Shown here in pieces: positions 42,969-52,448 of a DNA stretch of 64,000 nt. A program made the translations under genes and the position numbers. This stretch comes from CALINF01 sp039980455 (GTDB lineage: Bacteria; Pseudomonadota; Gammaproteobacteria; Pseudomonadales; Halieaceae), in NCBI GenBank assembly GCA_039980455.1, contig JBDXCG010000004.1, forward strand, positions 310,001-374,000, in the 5' to 3' direction. Every line of letters begins with the position of its first letter. Position 1 is the stretch's first letter. The notes beneath the pieces are model-generated. The model had not been told where the DNA came from. It saw only the letters and a list, made by a program, of their open reading frames with translations, and did not search any database.

Positions 42969-45874
42969 TGCACTACTCCTGTTTCAATATCTTCATCTTG
43001 CTCAGGCACAGCCGCAAAGAGCTGATGCCACAGTTTCTGAACCGCTAGCTGCAGATCGGCGAAGCGCTCCGCCGATACCACTCCCGGTAGTTGTTGCAGG
43101 GCTAATTGGTGAGCAGCGGAGCGATAGGCCAGATAGCCATCGGTCAGGGTTTCACTTTCGGCCTGGGTAAATAGGCCTTCTTGGCCCAATGTCTCAAGTA
43201 TTCGCACGTTGTCAGGCCAACCAGCCAGTGCAGGTTGCTTAGACGACCAAGCCAGAACCGCGTATTGCACCATAAATTCGATATCGACGATACCGCCACC
43301 ACCCTGTTTCAGGTGAAATTCCCCTTTTTCTGCTGCGTCCTTGGGTAGCAGATGCTCTCGCATCCGCTCACGCATTCTCACCACTTCGCAGGCCAGTTCA
43401 TGCTCGTCACGCTCTCGGGTCAAAATGGTATTGCGCAGCTGCGCAAACCCCGCTGCAACTTTCGAATCACCTGCCACCCAGCGCGCTCGGACCAGCGCCT
43501 GATGCTCCCAGGTCCAGGCGGTCTCTTGCTGATACGCGGCAAAACCTTGGAGTGTGCTGACCAGCATTCCAGAGTTACCCGATGGTCGTAGGCGCATATC
43601 AACCTCATAGAGCTTCCCGAGCGTCATTCTGGATTCCAGAATATGAATCATGCGCTGCCCTAGTCGGGTATAAAACAGAATGTTATCGATGCTGCGCTCG
43701 CCGCCGGTCACACCTTGAGGAACGGGCTCGCAAATGAAAACCAGGTCCAAATCGGATCCATACCCTAATTCAATACCACCGAGTTTGCCGTAGCCAAAAA
43801 CAGCAAAGCCCTTGCCTTCACTAAGCCGTTGCGGCTCCCCAAACTTCGCCGACAAGTCCGCCCAGGCAAGATTCAAAGTATGTTCCAGAATGACTTCAGC
43901 AATAAAGGTCAGCTTGTCACTGACCTGCATTACAGGCAGGCGGCCTGCCGTTTCACTCGCGGCAACACGCAGCACCTGAGCGGCCTTGAAATAGCGCAGT
44001 GCATCCATCTGCGCCTCCAGGTCATCCAGCGGCAAGCGGGCAACCTGCTGACGCAACTCGTCTTCCAACGCTTGTTTGTCGGGCGTGGAGTAAAGGCTGG
44101 CCTGATCCAGAAGCTCATCGAGCAATACCGGGCTTCGCGCCAATTGCTCGGCTATCCACGGACTTGCCGCGCATAGAGCCACTAACTCCCGCAGTGCTCC
44201 AGGGTTTTCGATCAGTAATGCCAGATAGGCACTGCGGCGCACCACAGCGACCACCAAGGGTAAAATGCGCCTGAGCGCAAGGTCGGGGCTATCGCTATCA
44301 GCACACGCTAAGAGCAATAAGGGTACGAATTGCTCAAGTCGCTGCTTGCCCTCGCTCTGCAAACTCTCCACACGGGGGCTCGCCCAAAACGCTTGTAGCT
44401 GCTCTATCAAGGCTTCCGCCTCCGCATAACCCAGCTCGCTCAGAGCTTCTGCGGTCAGCTGCTCAATGCGCAGCCCCAATGCCAGCTCGGGCTCGGCATT
44501 GTCTTCATCAGGAGATGCAATCAGCTCCTGAAAGTGGCGCGACACCTTGTCTCGATGAGCGTCCAGCGCGGCTAGGTAACTGTCCCACGACTCAAAACCC
44601 ATCACAGTAGTCATTGCCAGACGATGCTCATCTGTTGAAGGCAGGGTCTGCGATTGTTGGTCGGCGTAACCTTGAATCACATGCTCGCTATCGCGCAAAA
44701 AGAGGTAGGCCTCGCGCAACTCCGCCACTGCCTCTGCCGGCAGACAACCCAGCTCGGCGCACTCGGACAATACCGGTAGCAACTCGCGCTGCTGCAAACC
44801 AAGGTCACGACCGCCACGGATCAACTGCAAACACTGAGCGATGAACTCTACTTCGCGGATACCGCCATGGCCTAGTTTGACGTTGTCAGCCAGGCCGCGG
44901 CGGCGCACCTCGGCATTAATGCCCTGCTTCATGGTGCGCAAACTTTCAATCACACCAAAATCCACGTAGCGCCGGAAAATAAATGGGCGCAACGATGTCA
45001 TCAACTCTCGCGCGCGCTCGGCATCGCCTGTGAGTGGGCGGGCCTTGATCAGCGCATAACGCTCCCAATCACGACCCTGATCCTGATAGTACTCTTCGAG
45101 GGCGGTAAAGTTATGTACCAGCGCGCCGCTCTCACCATACGGGCGCAAACGCATATCCACGCGGAAGACAAAACCCTCGGCAGTAGTTGCATCCAGCGCA
45201 GCGATAACAGCGCGACCAAGCCGGGTAAAGAACTCCTCATTACTAAGCGGCTTACGCTCACCATCCGTTTCGCCGGCTTCCGGGTACGCGAAGATCAGAT
45301 CGATATCCGAAGACACGTTGAGTTCGCCAGCGCCAAGCTTGCCCATGGCCAACACAATCAACTGCTGAGGCGTTTGACTGCGGCGCCCCAAAGGCACGCC
45401 GTGTTTTTCCTCCAGTTGTTTCTGACAGGCGTCCAAAGCTGCAGAAATACAAACCTCGGCTAACCAGGAAGTGTCTCGTACCGTCTCAAGCGTGTCGGCC
45501 GATTTGCAGAAATCACGCCAAATAATGCGCAGCATGTGCCGCTGGCGAAAGCGCCGCAATACGACATTGAGTTCTGCCCCGTCAGCAGCAAGATCAGCCG
45601 TGAGCTGCGCTGCCAGCTCGGCTCGAGAAACTGACTTAGACAGACTGCCATCTGCCATTAATGACGCCAGTAATTGAGGTTTGCGCCGCGCAAGCTCCGC
45701 GATAAACGGGCTGCATGCCAGGGCGCGAGGTAGTTGCGTGCAGATATCCGGGCGCTCGGCTAACGATCGCAAAGTAGCGGCAAGGGGATCTTCAGCACGT
45801 TCGAGGATGTTATCCCACGCTTTGACGGCAGAGTTCGCTAAGGGCTCTTCCAGTGCTGAAAGTTCAAGTGGCAT
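42965..45874 (-). CDS. glnE: Bifunctional glutamine synthetase adenylyltransferase/adenylyl-removing enzyme
   Basis: About 969 residues (E. coli 946), from the ATG at 45874 just before PLELSALEEPL. Both nucleotidyltransferase modules are present: N-terminal deadenylylase with MGKLGAGELNVSSDIDLIFAY, and C-terminal adenylylase with YGKLGGIELGYGSDLDLVFI. PII-linked helical regions lie between them. It controls glutamine synthetase activity in response to nitrogen. The longer reading from 45958 runs into the end of the preceding ATPase gene. No good Shine-Dalgarno precedes 45874; it starts 7 bases after that gene's stop, suggesting coupling. Confidence 0.96.
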   Translation of the reverse strand: MPLELSALEEPLANSAVKAWDNILERAEDPLAATLRSLAERPDICTQLPRALACSPFIAELARRKPQLLASLMADGSLSKSVSRAELAAQLTADLAADGAELNVVLRRFRQRHMLRIIWRDFCKSADTLETVRDTSWLAEVCISAALDACQKQLEEKHGVPLGRRSQTPQQLIVLAMGKLGAGELNVSSDIDLIFAYPEAGETDGERKPLSNEEFFTRLGRAVIAALDATTAEGFVFRVDMRLRPYGESGALVHNFTALEEYYQDQGRDWERYALIKARPLTGDAERARELMTSLRPFIFRRYVDFGVIESLRTMKQGINAEVRRRGLADNVKLGHGGIREVEFIAQCLQLIRGGRDLGLQQRELLPVLSECAELGCLPAEAVAELREAYLFLRDSEHVIQGYADQQSQTLPSTDEHRLAMTTVMGFESWDSYLAALDAHRDKVSRHFQELIASPDEDNAEPELALGLRIEQLTAEALSELGYAEAEALIEQLQAFWASPRVESLQSEGKQRLEQFVPLLLLACADSDSPDLALRRILPLVVAVVRRSAYLALLIENPGALRELVALCAASPWIAEQLARSPVLLDELLDQASLYSTPDKQALEDELRQQVARLPLDDLEAQMDALRYFKAAQVLRVAASETAGRLPVMQVSDKLTFIAEVILEHTLNLAWADLSAKFGEPQRLSEGKGFAVFGYGKLGGIELGYGSDLDLVFICEPVPQGVTGGERSIDNILFYTRLGQRMIHILESRMTLGKLYEVDMRLRPSGNSGMLVSTLQGFAAYQQETAWTWEHQALVRARWVAGDSKVAAGFAQLRNTILTRERDEHELACEVVRMRERMREHLLPKDAAEKGEFHLKQGGGGIVDIEFMVQYAVLAWSSKQPALAGWPDNVRILETLGQEGLFTQAESETLTDGYLAYRSAAHQLALQQLPGVVSAERFADLQLAVQKLWHQLFAAVPEQDEDIETGVVQ

Positions 45875-45881
45875 GAATACG

Positions 45882-47657
45882 CTAACTATCAATAACCGGC
45901 GCGACGCGCATGACTTCCTCAATGGTAGTCTGGCCCGATGCCACACGAGAAGCACCACTGAGGCGTAGCGTCTGCATACCCTCGCCCATCGCGGTCTGGC
46001 GAATGCGAGCGCTTTCCATAGTCGGCGTTATCTCAGCTTGAATCGCCGTGCTATTCACAAGCACCTCATAAATGCCCTGCCGGCCTGAATAGCCGGTGTC
46101 ACGACAGGCACGGCAACCTACGGGGTGAGCGACCTGTTCCGGTGGGTCAACTTGCCAAGGGGACGTGAGTTCTTCCCAGGCAGCGCGATCGACCGGCCCG
46201 AATTCTTTGCACTCCGGACAGAGTATGCGCACCAGACGCTGCGACATAATGCCGCGCACCGTGGCCTTGATAAGGTAAGCCGGTACGCCTAGCTCCAACA
46301 TCCGTGAAATTGAACTGGGTGAGTCGTTGGTATGAAGTGTAGACAGCACCAAATGCCCCGTTAGCGCCGCCTGGACCGCCATATTGGCAGTTTCGAGATC
46401 GCGTATCTCACCCACCATGATGATGTCAGGATCCTGCCGCATTAGCGCACGTACGCCGGAGGAAAAATCCAAATCAATGGTGTGGTTCACCTGCATCTGA
46501 TTAAAGGCGCCCTCGATCATCTCGATAGGGTCCTCAATCGTACACACGTTGACTTCAGGCGTGGCGAGCTTGCGCAGCGTAGAGTAGAGCGTAGTGGTCT
46601 TGCCAGAACCCGTCGGGCCCGTCACCAGTACGATTCCGTTACCCGCTGTGGTCATATCATTCCAGCGCTGCAGGTCTTGCTCTGCCAGACCCAATTGCTC
46701 GAAGGTCTTGTTCAGCACATCTGGATCGAAGATGCGCATCACTAGCTTCTCGCCAAATGCGGTGGGGAGGGTCGCTAATCGCAATTCCACCTCATTGCCG
46801 CCCGGAGTACGGGTTTTTAATCGACCATCTTGCGGGCGTCGCTTCTCGGCCACATCCATGCGCCCCAGAATCTTTATCCGACTAGTGACGGCAGCGCACA
46901 CCTGTTGTGGTAACTCATACACGCTGTGTAGAACGCCATCGATACGAAATCGGACATGGCCGATTTCACGCCTTGGTTCGATGTGTATATCACTGGCTCG
47001 CTGCTCGAAGGCATACTGCAACAGCCAGTCCACAATATTGACAATATGTTGGTCATTGGCATCGGGCTCTTTCATCGAACCCAGCTCTAACATCTGCTCA
47101 AGGTTGGTCACGCCTGCCGCACTCTCGGTGCGATTTGCGCCGTGCGCGCCACGCACAGAACCAGCCATGTTGTAGAATTCTTCAGTGTGGCGGGAAATGT
47201 CACGCGGGTCGGCCAACACTCGGCGTATGGGCTTGCGCAGCACGTGCTCCAAGTTGCTCTCCCAACCACGCACATAGGGCTCAGCACTGGCTATACTGAC
47301 TTCCGAGTCCGAGACTTCCACCGCCAGAATCCGGTGGCGCTGAGCAAATGCTTTCGACATGACATCGGCAACGGAGGTCACATTGATCTTGAGCGGATCG
47401 ATCTCATAAACCGGCTGGTTGGTTCGCTGGCTCAACCACCCTAGGAGTGCATCCATGTCCAATGGGCGGCCAGCGCGGGACGGGTCTGCCAGTTTCTGTT
47501 CCGCAAGAAACACCAGGGGATGAACACTGCCAATGAGTGCCTTGGAAAGGCGCTGGCCATCGGCCTGGGACAGGTGTCCGTCAGATATCAGATCAGCGAT
47601 CACCGAGGGCAGGTGCAATACCTGATCTGGCCGCTGCTCTATCGGGTCCGTCGTCAT
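45882..47657 (-). CDS. GspE/PilB-family secretion or pilus assembly ATPase
   Basis: 591 residues. The N-terminal MshEN-like domain (~20-150) precedes the AAA-type motor: Walker A VTGPTGSGKTTTLYSTL, Asp box IEDPIE, Walker B DPDIIMVGEIRD, His box TGHLVLSTLHTND, and a four-cysteine zinc site (CPEC...CRAC). These traits fit type IV pilus/MSHA or type II secretion motors. No other pilus or secretion gene is nearby, so it is an orphan here. It is followed directly by glnE. Subtype (MshE, PilB or GspE) is not assigned. Confidence 0.9.
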   Translation of the reverse strand: MTTDPIEQRPDQVLHLPSVIADLISDGHLSQADGQRLSKALIGSVHPLVFLAEQKLADPSRAGRPLDMDALLGWLSQRTNQPVYEIDPLKINVTSVADVMSKAFAQRHRILAVEVSDSEVSIASAEPYVRGWESNLEHVLRKPIRRVLADPRDISRHTEEFYNMAGSVRGAHGANRTESAAGVTNLEQMLELGSMKEPDANDQHIVNIVDWLLQYAFEQRASDIHIEPRREIGHVRFRIDGVLHSVYELPQQVCAAVTSRIKILGRMDVAEKRRPQDGRLKTRTPGGNEVELRLATLPTAFGEKLVMRIFDPDVLNKTFEQLGLAEQDLQRWNDMTTAGNGIVLVTGPTGSGKTTTLYSTLRKLATPEVNVCTIEDPIEMIEGAFNQMQVNHTIDLDFSSGVRALMRQDPDIIMVGEIRDLETANMAVQAALTGHLVLSTLHTNDSPSSISRMLELGVPAYLIKATVRGIMSQRLVRILCPECKEFGPVDRAAWEELTSPWQVDPPEQVAHPVGCRACRDTGYSGRQGIYEVLVNSTAIQAEITPTMESARIRQTAMGEGMQTLRLSGASRVASGQTTIEEVMRVAPVIDS

Positions 47658-47748
47658 GCCAACACCTGCCTAATTATCGCTTAACTTCATGCTATCACAG
47701 GTCTTCCCGCTATCCGCTCCAGCAGAAATAAATGAAGTAACGCAACAA

Positions 47749-47777
47749 TTGTGACATACCCGCTTTGTACTTATACT
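47749..47777 (+). promoter_or_regulatory. Sigma-70-type promoter for the PhoU-like–pit operon
   Basis: TTGTGA (47749-47754), a 17-base spacer, then TATACT (47772-47777). The expected start near 47784 gives a ~20-base leader that includes CGGAG before the ATG at 47804. The best-shaped promoter in the window by eye. Confidence 0.6.
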
Positions 47778-47803
47778 TCGCGCAAGCCAACACGGAGCTC
47801 CCC

Positions 47804-48484
47804 ATGGCAACTAAGAATTCTCTAGGTAATCTGTTTGGTAGATCGCCTATCCGCCCCATCCAGGAACACATGCAAATTGCCGAGGAAGCCGCACAACTGC
47901 TGCCTCAGTTAATCCAGGCCAGCATCGACGACGATTGGGATCGGGCCGGTGATATCCACAAGGCCATCGTTGCCGCAGAGCGAGAGGCGGACAAGCTCAA
48001 GCGGTCCGTGCGCAAGAACCTGCCCAAGAGCCTGTTCATGCCTGTTGCCAGAACAGATCTGCTGGAACTCATTGGCATTCAGGACCATGTGGCCAATACT
48101 GCCGAAGACGTTGCTGTATTGGTTATGGGACGACACATGCGGTTCCCGGAAAAGTTGGAACCAGCCATACTGGACCTCACAGCAGCATGCGTGGCCACAG
48201 TAGAACAAGCGCTAAAAGCCATCCAGGAATTGGATGAGCTACTCGAGGTCGGTTTCCTGGGCCGTGAGGTGAAACATGTCGAGAGTATGCTCAAAGAGTT
48301 GGACAAACTTGAGGCAAAAACTGACAAGAAAGCGGTTGTGGTGAGGCGCGCGTTGTTCAAGCTCGAAGCCGATCTCCCCCCTGTCGATGTCATGTTCCAG
48401 TACCGTGTACTGGCGCTGTTATCCACTATTGCAGATGACGCCGAAAAAGTCGGCGACAGGCTGCAGATCCTGATGGCCAAATAG
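47804..48484 (+). CDS. PhoU-like DUF47 (TIGR00153) protein, phosphate transport accessory
   Basis: About 226 residues from the ATG at 47804 (CGGAG upstream). An all-helical PhoU-domain protein: LFGRSPIRPIQEHM, LPKSLFMPVARTDLLELI, and DDAEKVGDRLQILMAK at the end. DUF47 proteins are regularly encoded beside Pit transporters and are thought to modulate them. The pit gene starts 13 bases downstream, so they form an operon. No Pho box was recognised upstream. Confidence 0.92.
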   Translation: MATKNSLGNLFGRSPIRPIQEHMQIAEEAAQLLPQLIQASIDDDWDRAGDIHKAIVAAEREADKLKRSVRKNLPKSLFMPVARTDLLELIGIQDHVANTAEDVAVLVMGRHMRFPEKLEPAILDLTAACVATVEQALKAIQELDELLEVGFLGREVKHVESMLKELDKLEAKTDKKAVVVRRALFKLEADLPPVDVMFQYRVLALLSTIADDAEKVGDRLQILMAK

Positions 48485-48496
48485 GGGAAACCTACC

Positions 48497-49774
48497 GTGG
48501 AAATAATTGCTCAGTACGGCAGCGTCTTCCTGATTCTTGCCTGCGCCTTTGGCTTTTTCATGGCCTGGGGTATCGGTGCTAATGACGTTGCAAACGCCAT
48601 GGGGACCTCCGTAGGTTCTGGCGCGCTCACCATCAAACAGGCGATCCTGGTAGCGGTAATTTTTGAGTTTATGGGTGCCTACCTCGCCGGTGGCGAGGTT
48701 ACCGCGACCATCCGCAAGGGAATTATTGATCCGAGCGTGATGACGGACAGTCCCGAGCTCATGGTCTACGGCATGATGTCCGCATTGCTTGCAGCAGGCA
48801 CCTGGCTGTTGATTGCCAGCATCAAAGGGTGGCCAGTATCAACCACGCATTCCATCGTGGGTGCAATTGTTGGCTTCGCCGCTGTGGGCATATCCGTTGA
48901 TGCAGTGTACTGGAGCAAGGTTGGTACTATCGTTGCCAGCTGGGTGGTTTCCCCAGTACTGGCTGGAAGCATATCGTTTGGTCTGTTTGTCAGCGTACGC
49001 TATTTCATTCTGAACACTGATGACCCGTTCAATCGTGCCAAGCGTTACGTGCCTATCTACATGTGGTTGGTAGGCTTCATGATATCCATGGTGACCCTCC
49101 TCAAGGGCTTGAAACATATCGGTCTGGACATTGACCTAGGATTGGGCAGCAAGTTCGCCAACGCGATCCCCGTCTCATTCGTCGTCGGCCTTATCGTTGC
49201 CGCACTTGGCGCAATGTTGTTGAGACGGGTCAAGGATTCCCAGGACAGCGAAAACAGGTTTGGCGATGTAGAGCGAGTCTTCGCGATACTTATGGTCTTC
49301 ACCGCTTGTGCCATGGCGTTTGCTCATGGCTCAAACGATGTGGCCAACGCCGTGGGGCCACTGGCGGCGATCGTCGGCACGGTACAATCAGGTGGTGAAA
49401 TAGCCGCTAAATCAGCAATGCCCTGGTGGATACTACTCGTTGGAGCCGCCGGTATCGTCATCGGTCTTGCGACCTACGGTTGGAAGGTTATTGCGACCAT
49501 CGGTAAGAAAATCACGGAGCTTACGCCATCACGGGGCTTTGCCGCTGAACTGGGCGCGGCGTCTACCGTGGTGATCGCCTCGGCGACGGGCCTTCCTATC
49601 TCCACTACGCACACGCTGGTGGGTGCCGTGCTGGGGGTAGGGTTTGCTCGCGGTATTGCGGCACTGAACCTCGGTACGATTGGCGCGATCTTCATGTCCT
49701 GGATTATTACCCTCCCCGCCGGCGCCGGCCTGTCGATATTATTCTTCTTCCTGTTCAAGGGGATTTTCGGCTGA
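48497..49774 (+). CDS. pit: Low-affinity inorganic phosphate transporter (Pit family)
   Basis: 425 residues starting at GTG with AGGGGAA 7 bases upstream. About ten membrane helices with the inverted-repeat signature of the family: GANDVANAMGTSVGSGAL near the N-terminus and HGSNDVANAVGPLAAI in the second half, plus the paired STTHSIVGA and STTHTLVGA motifs. It takes up metal-phosphate with H+ or Na+. It is in an operon with the PhoU-like gene; argE follows 9 bases later. Confidence 0.94.
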   Translation: MEIIAQYGSVFLILACAFGFFMAWGIGANDVANAMGTSVGSGALTIKQAILVAVIFEFMGAYLAGGEVTATIRKGIIDPSVMTDSPELMVYGMMSALLAAGTWLLIASIKGWPVSTTHSIVGAIVGFAAVGISVDAVYWSKVGTIVASWVVSPVLAGSISFGLFVSVRYFILNTDDPFNRAKRYVPIYMWLVGFMISMVTLLKGLKHIGLDIDLGLGSKFANAIPVSFVVGLIVAALGAMLLRRVKDSQDSENRFGDVERVFAILMVFTACAMAFAHGSNDVANAVGPLAAIVGTVQSGGEIAAKSAMPWWILLVGAAGIVIGLATYGWKVIATIGKKITELTPSRGFAAELGAASTVVIASATGLPISTTHTLVGAVLGVGFARGIAALNLGTIGAIFMSWIITLPAGAGLSILFFFLFKGIFG

Positions 49775-49783
49775 TAAAGCACT

Positions 49784-50935
49784 ATGCCCACACACGAACA
49801 ACAGGTGATAGCGCGGCTGCAGCAATTGGTCGCCACACCATCAGTTAGCTCTACAGATACTTCGTGGGATCAGGGTAACCGGCATGTTATTGATCTGCTG
49901 GCGCAGTGGCTGACTGATCTGGATTTTGCTGTGGAGATTCAGGACGTCGGCAGTGATGGCCGTAAGGCTAACCTGATTGCAACGCGAGGCAGTGGCCCCG
50001 GTGGCTTGGTACTGGCCGGACACAGTGACACCGTACCGTTCGATGAGGGGCGCTGGACATCTGACCCACTCTCACTGACTGAGCGAGATGCGCGGCTGTA
50101 CGGCCTGGGCAGCACCGACATGAAGGGCTTTTTCCCGCTGGCAATCGCCGCGGCGAGTCGATTCAGAGAGCAGGAGCTGCAGCAGCCGCTGATCATCCTT
50201 GCTACGGCTGATGAAGAAAGCTCAATGAACGGAGCGCGGGCTCTGGCCGCGGCTGGCAGACCACGCGCCCGGGCCGCCATTATCGGCGAGCCCACGCATC
50301 TTACGCCCGTACGAATGCACAAAGGCATCATGATGCAGTCAGTCAAGATTACGGGGCAGGCAGGTCACTCCTCCAACCCCGCGTTGGGCAATAACGCGTT
50401 AGATGCCATGCATTCTGTGATTGGCCAGCTGATAGGCTATCGAGACCAGATGAAGGAGCGCTACAGCAATCCTCTGTTTGAAGTAGCCTTCCCAACCCTC
50501 AATCTGGGTTGCATTCATGGCGGCGACAGCCCTAATCGCATCTGCTCAGGCACCGAGATGCACTTCGACGTGCGCATGACACCCGATGGTGACAACGACA
50601 CTGTTCGCGCTGAGCTACAGCAACAGCTGCAGTCTATTGCGCAGCAGCGGGATATTAGTATCGAGCTCGAACCGTTGATTAAGGATGTACCCCCCTTTGA
50701 AGAGCCTGCCGATAGCGAATTGGTACGACTCGCCGAGCGACTGACGGGACATTCGGCACACGCCGTTGCCTTTGCTACCGAGGCGCCCTTTCTGCAACAA
50801 CTCGGTATGGAAACTATTGTCATGGGGCCTGGCTCGATTGACCAGGCGCACCAGCCCGATGAGTATCTGGCACTCGACCAGATAGCACCCTGTATCGACC
50901 TGCTGGAACAGTGTATCGCCCACTATTGCCTGTAA
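49784..50935 (+). CDS. argE: Acetylornithine deacetylase
   Basis: 383 residues, an M20-family zinc hydrolase giving ornithine from N-acetylornithine. The metal and catalytic motifs are present: LAGHSDTVPFD (His, Asp), GLGSTDMKGFF (bridging Asp), ATADEESSMNGA (Glu pair), IGEPTHLTPVRMHKG. ArgE-type neighbours support the call: argA begins about 80 bases downstream. It starts 9 bases after pit, and the order PhoU-like–pit–argE–argA matches pseudomonads. Confidence 0.94.
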   Translation: MPTHEQQVIARLQQLVATPSVSSTDTSWDQGNRHVIDLLAQWLTDLDFAVEIQDVGSDGRKANLIATRGSGPGGLVLAGHSDTVPFDEGRWTSDPLSLTERDARLYGLGSTDMKGFFPLAIAAASRFREQELQQPLIILATADEESSMNGARALAAAGRPRARAAIIGEPTHLTPVRMHKGIMMQSVKITGQAGHSSNPALGNNALDAMHSVIGQLIGYRDQMKERYSNPLFEVAFPTLNLGCIHGGDSPNRICSGTEMHFDVRMTPDGDNDTVRAELQQQLQSIAQQRDISIELEPLIKDVPPFEEPADSELVRLAERLTGHSAHAVAFATEAPFLQQLGMETIVMGPGSIDQAHQPDEYLALDQIAPCIDLLEQCIAHYCL

Positions 50936-50949
50936 ACCTGTGCAAAATT

Positions 50950-50979
50950 GCCATTAGGTATTCAAGCGGCCATTGGGTA
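50950..50979 (+). repeat. Near-identical 11-base direct repeats upstream of argA
   Basis: GCCATTAGGTA (50950-50960) and GCCATTGGGTA (50969-50979) differ at one base and lie 19 bases apart, close to two helical turns. They sit in the 82-base argE–argA gap. They could be regulator half-sites; they do not match an ArgR box as I know it. Confidence 0.3.
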
Positions 50980-51017
50980 ACCTTGGACGCCCTGACAGAT
51001 AACTACTGGACATTCAC

Positions 51018-52322
51018 GTGACGACCGAGAGCCGGGCACACATTCGCTGGTTCAGAGATACCGCCCCCTATATCAATGCACACCGCGGCAAGACCTTTGT
51101 GCTAGCGCTGGGCGGCGACGTCGCGCGCCATGAAAACTTTGCCAATGTCATTCATGACATTGCTCTGCTAAACAGTCTGGGAGTCCAGCTCGTACTGATT
51201 CACGGCTCCAGACCACAGATTGAAGAGCGCCTTGATCAAGCCGGTCTGAAAAGCACTTATCACAATGGGGCGCGCGTCACTGACCCCAGTGTAATGGACC
51301 ATGTAAAGGATGCTGCGGGCAGCCTGCGTGCGCAGATTGAAGCCAAGCTGTCGATGGGCTTGCCCAACTCCCCCATGCAGGGGTCGCAGATACGCGTTTG
51401 CTCCGGCAATTTTGTTACAGCAAAGCCGCTGGGTATTGTCGACGGTGTCGATTTTCATCTCACCGGTAAAGTCAGGCGTATCGATGCACCGGGTATTCGT
51501 GCTCTCACACAGGCGGGCTCAATCGTGCTGCTGTCACCACTGGGCTATTCCCCCACCGGCGAAATCTTCAATCTTTCGCTACAGGAAATCGCCGTTGAGT
51601 GTGCCGCGGGTATCGACGCAGACAAACTCATTTTGCTCTCCGACTCTGGCGGGCTACAGGATGAAACAGGAAAGCTCATTCGGCAGTGCAGAGTTAGCGA
51701 GAATTCATTACCTGTTACCGCCGCATCAGATCAGCGGGAACTCCTTGAAACGGCCAGCAGGGCGTGCAGAAAAGGCGTTCCGCGCTGTCACATCGTGAGC
51801 TACAGCGATGAGTGCGCGCTGCTGGAAGAGCTATTCACCCACGATGGCAGTGGCACACTGGTTACCGAGGAAGCCTACGAGCAGTCCCGCTGGGCCAGCA
51901 TCGACGACATCGGTGGTATTCTTGAATTGATCGAGCCACTCGAAGAGTCTGGCGCACTACTTAAGCGTTCGCGGGAGTTACTGGAGACGGAGATTGACCA
52001 GTTCCGACTGCTGGAGCGCGACGGCAGAATACTTGCCTGTGCCGCGCTGTACCCCTATCCAAGCGACGGTGCAGGAGAGATCGCCTGTATTGTGTCTCAC
52101 CCGGACTATAGGGGCGGACAACGCGGACAACGATTGCTCGAGGAGCTTGAAAAGGCCGCCCGCAAACAGAATCTGCAAAGGGTATTTGTGTTGACGACTC
52201 AAACTGCCCATTGGTTTCTGGAACAAGGCTTTGAAGAGCGCACGCGGGAAGATCTGCCGGAGCAGCGGCTGTCACTGTACAACCTCCAACGCAACTCCAA
52301 GGTTTTTTTCAAGGACTTGTAA
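51018..52322 (+). CDS. argA: N-acetylglutamate synthase (classical ArgA)
   Basis: 434 residues with a GTG start. First step of arginine synthesis. The N-terminal amino-acid-kinase domain (~1-290; FVLALGGDVA, LVLIHGSRPQIEERL, LLSPLGYSPTGEIFN) binds arginine for feedback control but lacks kinase use; the C-terminal GNAT domain (~300-434; ACAALYPYP, IACIVSHPDYRGGQRGQRLLE) does acetyl transfer. The GGQRGQRL acetyl-CoA loop is intact. Length agrees with E. coli ArgA (443). Confidence 0.96.
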   Translation: MTTESRAHIRWFRDTAPYINAHRGKTFVLALGGDVARHENFANVIHDIALLNSLGVQLVLIHGSRPQIEERLDQAGLKSTYHNGARVTDPSVMDHVKDAAGSLRAQIEAKLSMGLPNSPMQGSQIRVCSGNFVTAKPLGIVDGVDFHLTGKVRRIDAPGIRALTQAGSIVLLSPLGYSPTGEIFNLSLQEIAVECAAGIDADKLILLSDSGGLQDETGKLIRQCRVSENSLPVTAASDQRELLETASRACRKGVPRCHIVSYSDECALLEELFTHDGSGTLVTEEAYEQSRWASIDDIGGILELIEPLEESGALLKRSRELLETEIDQFRLLERDGRILACAALYPYPSDGAGEIACIVSHPDYRGGQRGQRLLEELEKAARKQNLQRVFVLTTQTAHWFLEQGFEERTREDLPEQRLSLYNLQRNSKVFFKDL

Positions 52323-52373
52323 ACCAACGGGTTGAGGGTTCCAGCACAGCGCTTTTTTGCTATCCTCCTCTGC

Positions 52374-52402
52374 CCGCTGCCGCGCATCGTTGAACGCAGC
52401 GG
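52374..52402 (+). promoter_or_regulatory. 7-bp hairpin in the argA–ilvD gap
   Basis: CCGCTGC (52374-52380) pairs exactly with GCAGCGG (52396-52402) around a 15-base loop. It lies 46 bases before the ilvD ATG. A run of six T lies upstream (52353-52358) rather than after it, so it is not a standard terminator for argA; a leader structure of ilvD is possible. Confidence 0.3.
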
Positions 52403-52448
52403 CTAGTATTGATCTCCAAACCAACTTCACCCAGCAACAGGTGTCACC

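Noticed and set aside
46594..47175. 193-codon plus-strand frame inside the GspE/PilB gene
   Set aside because: Antisense shadow of the ATPase; low-complexity composition.
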